Assembly: GCA_030838305.1 (NCBI GenBank)
Contig: JAUTWY010000475.1
Location: 1 to 34,223, forward strand
Direction of reading: 5' to 3'
DNA from: Acidobacteriaceae bacterium
GTDB taxonomy: Bacteria > Acidobacteriota > Terriglobia > Terriglobales > Acidobacteriaceae
DNA length: 34,223 bases
Shown here: piece after piece, positions 30,933 to 34,223 of the stretch
How positions within the stretch are numbered: the stretch's first letter is position 1
Layout of the letters: each line of letters begins with the position of its first letter
The notes under the pieces: model-generated
Databases searched by the model: none
Seen by the model: only the letters and a program-made list of their open reading frames with translations
Told to the model about the DNA's origin: nothing
Position numbers and translations under genes: made by a program

Positions 30933-31895
30933 ATGAGTGCCAAGGTGCAGTGCCGCATTGCTCTTCCCTTGATGTTTTTGGCCGTGCTCTGCAATGCCTC
31001 GCTCAACCTGGCGGCTCAGTCTAGCGACGTCGCCGACGCTCGACCCGTCGAGTTCGCGATGAGGAACGTTACCTATCATTACTCCGAGCCGGTTGCTGTG
31101 CATATTGCCAAGCTGGACGGTGAGCTCGTCTCTACCAAGGACGGAGCCGTCGTTTTCTTTGACGACAAGAATTCGTTCACTCTCCGCCTCAATTACGCCC
31201 AGATCTCAATAAGCTGCACTGCCCTTGCGCAAGTGTTGAACGAAAATGTTTTTTCCTCTTCCGACGCGCCCATCAAGAACTTGAGCATCGAAAGCACAAA
31301 TAATCAGCTCATCATGAAAGGCAAGCTCCCGCGGAAAGCGGATGTCGCTTTTGAAACCGTGGGCAGGCTCTCAGCCGATCCGGATGGCCGAATCCGGATC
31401 CACAGTGACCACGTCAAGGCAGCTCATCTTCCGGTGAAAGGTCTTATGGATTTACTGGGAATCGATATTGCCGGACTTATCGACACCAAAAAGATTCACG
31501 GCATCACGGTCGAGAAAGATGACATCATTCTCGACTCCGAACAAATCCTTCCTGCGCCCCACATCAAAGGGAAAGTCGCCGCGGTTCATATCAGCGGCAA
31601 CGACATCGTCCTGACTTTCGGGACGCCGCAACCCTCAAATTTCGCCGCCAAACAGCCGGGGAACTATATGGCCTTCCGCCACAGCGATATGCGCTTCGGC
31701 AAGCTCACAATGCACGATGCCGACCTCATCATGATCGATATGGACCCGCGCGATCCCTTCGATTTTTATCTTGACCACTACCAGGACCAACTCGTCGCCG
31801 GCTACACCAAGAGCACTCCGCAGTACGGTCTTCGCACGTATACGCGCGATTACAACAAACTGCGAAGCCGCTCAGCACCCAAAGCCGGAAAGTAG
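30933..31895 (+). CDS. Secreted protein of unknown function
   Basis: From ATG 30933 the product is 320 residues with a signal peptide (about 1-30, ending NLAAQ). The rest is a beta-rich, layered protein. Repeated short hydrophobic stretches such as IKNLSIESTNNQLIMKGKLP and DGRIRIHSDHVKAAHLPVKG recall DUF2993/LmeA-type lipid-binding folds, but this resemblance is weak. A C-terminal stretch DFYLDHYQDQLVAGYTKSTP is Tyr/Asp-rich. No catalytic motif is seen. It starts 35 bases after nfo on the same strand and may share its transcript. An upstream in-frame TTG at 30915 has no ribosome-binding support. Confidence 0.65.
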   Translation: MSAKVQCRIALPLMFLAVLCNASLNLAAQSSDVADARPVEFAMRNVTYHYSEPVAVHIAKLDGELVSTKDGAVVFFDDKNSFTLRLNYAQISISCTALAQVLNENVFSSSDAPIKNLSIESTNNQLIMKGKLPRKADVAFETVGRLSADPDGRIRIHSDHVKAAHLPVKGLMDLLGIDIAGLIDTKKIHGITVEKDDIILDSEQILPAPHIKGKVAAVHISGNDIVLTFGTPQPSNFAAKQPGNYMAFRHSDMRFGKLTMHDADLIMIDMDPRDPFDFYLDHYQDQLVAGYTKSTPQYGLRTYTRDYNKLRSRSAPKAGK

Positions 31896-31906
31896 CCGTA
31901 ACCCTC

Positions 31907-31924
31907 GCGGGCGGGGGCGCCCGC
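31907..31924 (+). repeat. GC-rich 18-mer repeat (intergenic copy)
   Basis: GCGGGCGGGGGCGCCCGC is the reverse complement, with one mismatch, of bases 11477-11494 in the CHAD-HD gene. It lies in the 110-base gap between the unknown secreted-protein gene and leuS. A TAAAAT box at 31969-31974 in the same gap could be the leuS -10. Confidence 0.5.
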
Positions 31925-32005
31925 GCCACACAGCGACGGGACTCTCCGCAGACTCCCCTCCCTCGTTGTAAAATCTAGAGTTTACCCGCGACTCTCTGAT
32001 CGTTT

Positions 32006-34223
32006 ATGGCGCCGCAAGACAAAATGCAGGAAGAACAACCATCCGTCAGCGCCCGCCCCAACGACGAGCGCTATGATCCCCAGCGCGTAGAAACCAAATG
32101 GTTCACGCGGTGGCAGGACGATGCGGAGCTTTATGCCGCCGACCGCGACTCCGCGAAAAAGAAATACTACGTCCTTGAAATGCTCCCTTACCCCTCGGGC
32201 GCGCTGCATATGGGTCATGTGCGCAACTACGCGATCGGCGACGCTCTCGCCCGCTACATGTGGATGAACGACTACAACGTCCTTCACCCCATGGGATGGG
32301 ATTCCTTTGGGCTACCCGCAGAAAACGCGGCCATTCAGAACAACACGCCGCCGCGCCAATGGACGCTCGGCAACATCGCCAAGATGAAGGCGCAGATGAA
32401 GCGCCTGGGTTTCGCATACGACTGGTCGCGCGAAGTCACCACCTGCCTGCCTGACTACTATCGCTGGAACCAGTGGTTCTTTCTCAAGTTCTACGAGAAG
32501 GGTCTCGCCTATCGAAAGAAGAGCAGAGTCAACTGGTGTCCCAAGTGCGCGACGGTGCTGGCGAATGAGCAAGTAGTCGAGGGCTGTTGCTGGCGCCACG
32601 AAGACACGCTGGTCGAGCAGCGTGAGCTGGAACAGTGGTTCCTGCGCATCACAAAATATGCCGAGGAATTATTGTGCGATCTCGACAAGCTCGACGGATG
32701 GCCCGAAAAAGTGCGCACCATGCAGCGCAACTGGATAGGCCGCAGCGAGGGCACGCTCGTCGATTTCAAACTCGATGGGCCTGCAGGGGCAGCAGGATCC
32801 GCCATCAGCGTCTTCACCACGCGCGTCGATACCATTTTCGGAGCGACTTCGGTGCAACTTGCTCCACAGCATCCGTTGATCGCTGATCTCGCTGCCGTTA
32901 ACCGTGACCTGCGCGCCAAGGTCGATGAGCTGATCGCGGAACAGCGCAAAGCTAAAGAAGTGGGCGACATCGGCGAAATCGAAAAGCACGGCGTCTTCAC
33001 CGGCCGTTACGCCGTCAATCCCTTCAACAAAGAAAAAATCCCTGTCTGGGTGGCGAATTACATCCTGATGGATTACGGCACTGGCGCCATCATGAGCGTG
33101 CCCGCGCATGACGAGCGCGACTATGACTTCGCCAAGAAATATAACCTCGAAATCCGTCTCGTGATTCTTCCCCTCGCCAACGATCCGGAAGAAACTGTCG
33201 CTGAGCCTCCGCTTCCCTTCGTTGGACACGATGGCATGCTGATTAACTCCGGCGCGTACAGTGGCCTTGAATGCTCCGATGCGATCAAGAAGATGTCTGC
33301 GCACGCCGAGAAAAGCGCTTTCGGCAAAGCCACCATTACCTATCGCTTGAAAGATTGGGGAATCTCGCGCCAGCGATATTGGGGCACGCCCATCCCCATG
33401 CTCTACTGCGACAGGGATGGCATCGTGCCCGTACCAGAAAAAGACCTGCCCGTGATTTTGCCCGAGGCCGTCGATATCGCCCACGCCGTTGGATCGCCGC
33501 TCGGCGGTTTACCCGAGTTCGTAAACGCAACTTGCCCCAAATGCGGCGGTCCCGCGCGCCGCGAAACCGATACCATGGACACTTTTGTGGACTCCTCCTG
33601 GTATTTCTATCGTTATACCGACGCGCACAATGATCGCGCTCCGTTCGACTCGAAGATCGCGCAATATTGGTTTCCCATCGATCAATACATCGGCGGTGTC
33701 GAGCACGCCATTTTGCACCTTATCTACTCGCGCTTCTGGACTAAATTCATGCGCGATCTCGGTCTCATTACTAACGGTGAACCGATCGAGCGCCTCTTTA
33801 CCCAGGGCATGGTGATCAAAGATGGCGCAAAAATGTCGAAGAGCTTGGGCAATGTGGTCAGTCCCGATGAAATGATCGCACGCTATGGGGCTGATGCTGC
33901 CCGTCTGTACAGCTTGTTCGCCGCCCCACCGGACCGCGATCTCGACTGGCAGGATTCCGGCATTGAGGGCATTCAAAGATTCTTGGGACGCGTCTACCGC
34001 TTCGTGGTGCGCAACGCCGGAACCGCCTCGGCCGCATCTGCGGAGACTTCTCCGGCAACGCTTCTTTCTCCTCAATCACGTCAGATCCAGCGAAAGCTGC
34101 ACCAAACCATCAAGCGCGTCAGCGACGACTTCCAGGGCCGCTGGCACTTCAACACCTGCATCTCCGCGATCATGGAACTGGTAAATGCGCTCTATGCGTA
34201 TGAAGAAGTTGTGGCGCGGAGGC
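32006..34223 (+). CDS. leuS: Leucyl-tRNA synthetase (partial, runs off the right edge)
   Basis: LeuS attaches leucine to its tRNA. The window holds the first 739 codons of an open frame from ATG 32006. Visible are the class I signature ALHMGHVRNY (HIGH variant) and the zinc-binding WCPKCATVL. The editing (CP1) domain has TTRVDTIFGAT and MSVPAHDERDYDFA, and the second zinc region reads CPKCGG. WYFYRY, DQYIGGVEHAILHLIYSRF and KMSKS (GAKMSKSLGNVVSP) also appear, with the start of the anticodon-binding helices at the edge. The bacterial-type order is complete up to the edge. Long frames on the opposite strand across this gene are shadows. The Shine-Dalgarno is weak. Confidence 0.96.
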   Translation, partial: MAPQDKMQEEQPSVSARPNDERYDPQRVETKWFTRWQDDAELYAADRDSAKKKYYVLEMLPYPSGALHMGHVRNYAIGDALARYMWMNDYNVLHPMGWDSFGLPAENAAIQNNTPPRQWTLGNIAKMKAQMKRLGFAYDWSREVTTCLPDYYRWNQWFFLKFYEKGLAYRKKSRVNWCPKCATVLANEQVVEGCCWRHEDTLVEQRELEQWFLRITKYAEELLCDLDKLDGWPEKVRTMQRNWIGRSEGTLVDFKLDGPAGAAGSAISVFTTRVDTIFGATSVQLAPQHPLIADLAAVNRDLRAKVDELIAEQRKAKEVGDIGEIEKHGVFTGRYAVNPFNKEKIPVWVANYILMDYGTGAIMSVPAHDERDYDFAKKYNLEIRLVILPLANDPEETVAEPPLPFVGHDGMLINSGAYSGLECSDAIKKMSAHAEKSAFGKATITYRLKDWGISRQRYWGTPIPMLYCDRDGIVPVPEKDLPVILPEAVDIAHAVGSPLGGLPEFVNATCPKCGGPARRETDTMDTFVDSSWYFYRYTDAHNDRAPFDSKIAQYWFPIDQYIGGVEHAILHLIYSRFWTKFMRDLGLITNGEPIERLFTQGMVIKDGAKMSKSLGNVVSPDEMIARYGADAARLYSLFAAPPDRDLDWQDSGIEGIQRFLGRVYRFVVRNAGTASAASAETSPATLLSPQSRQIQRKLHQTIKRVSDDFQGRWHFNTCISAIMELVNALYAYEEVVARR

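Noticed and set aside
32669..33484. 271-codon minus-strand frame inside leuS
   Set aside because: Antisense of conserved synthetase motifs; GC-rich codon bias commonly opens such frames.

Overview
The window is about 34.2 kb of fairly GC-rich bacterial DNA, densely coded on both strands. Gene content points to a soil-type member of the Acidobacteriota (class Terriglobia, Koribacter-like). The evidence is a diderm LPS gene (kdsC), a single-protein TonB-family energy transducer, a phosphoesterase lipoprotein carrying InlB-like Cys-rich repeats, a secreted GH38 mannosidase, HemQ, a bacilliredoxin, and several very small conserved-looking genes of a kind I associate with that phylum. The taxon is inferred from gene content, not measured. 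I see no tRNA, rRNA, CRISPR array, insertion sequence, phage module or origin.

Layout. 1-2.4 kb: kdsC, which probably starts at a CTG codon, faces a minus-strand YtxH-type / DUF948-type membrane pair and secG. 2.5-6.2 kb: an ROK sugar kinase (-), a YkgJ-type Cys-cluster protein (+) with a clear promoter, and a Uup-type ABC-F ATPase (-). 6.3-10.9 kb: a secreted GH38 alpha-mannosidase, then a secreted EXORDIUM-like protein with its own promoter overlapping the mannosidase stop. 11.2-13.5 kb: a CHAD-HD fusion, probably linked to polyphosphate or nucleotide signalling, and an MmcB-like PD-(D/E)XK protein. 13.5-16.5 kb: the classic dnaX-ybaB-recR cluster (-). 16.8-19.1 kb: a phosphoesterase/phospholipase-C-type lipoprotein (-). 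19.4-21.9 kb: two tiny genes, a STAS protein, and a YeiH-type transporter overlapping an alkyltransferase-like protein by ATGA. 21.9-25.1 kb: an AhpD-like protein, HemQ and a beta-lactamase-fold serine hydrolase (all -). 25.2-26.3 kb: three small minus-strand genes around a possible structured RNA element. 26.5-30 kb: a bacilliredoxin (+), then aroF-tonB-YVTN propeller (-). 30-34.2 kb: endonuclease IV, an unknown secreted protein, and leuS, which runs off the right edge.

Most of this is housekeeping (DNA repair and replication, translation, LPS, heme, aromatic amino acids) interleaved with secreted or envelope proteins. No gene-free stretch exceeds 300 bases. The longest gaps are 1-278, 10899-11171, 19110-19376 and 26292-26550.

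The most unusual material is small-scale. It comprises a CTG start with a strong Shine-Dalgarno, a -10 box placed so that some genes would have almost no leader, and a 57-aa gene short enough to be missed by length filters. Gene ends carry short-word repeats, one of which supplies the stop codons of two convergent genes. There is also a 28-bp hairpin repeat, a GC-rich 18-mer present both between genes and inside the CHAD-HD gene, and a nested-stem element at 25457-25519. I do not see a convincing new multi-gene system.
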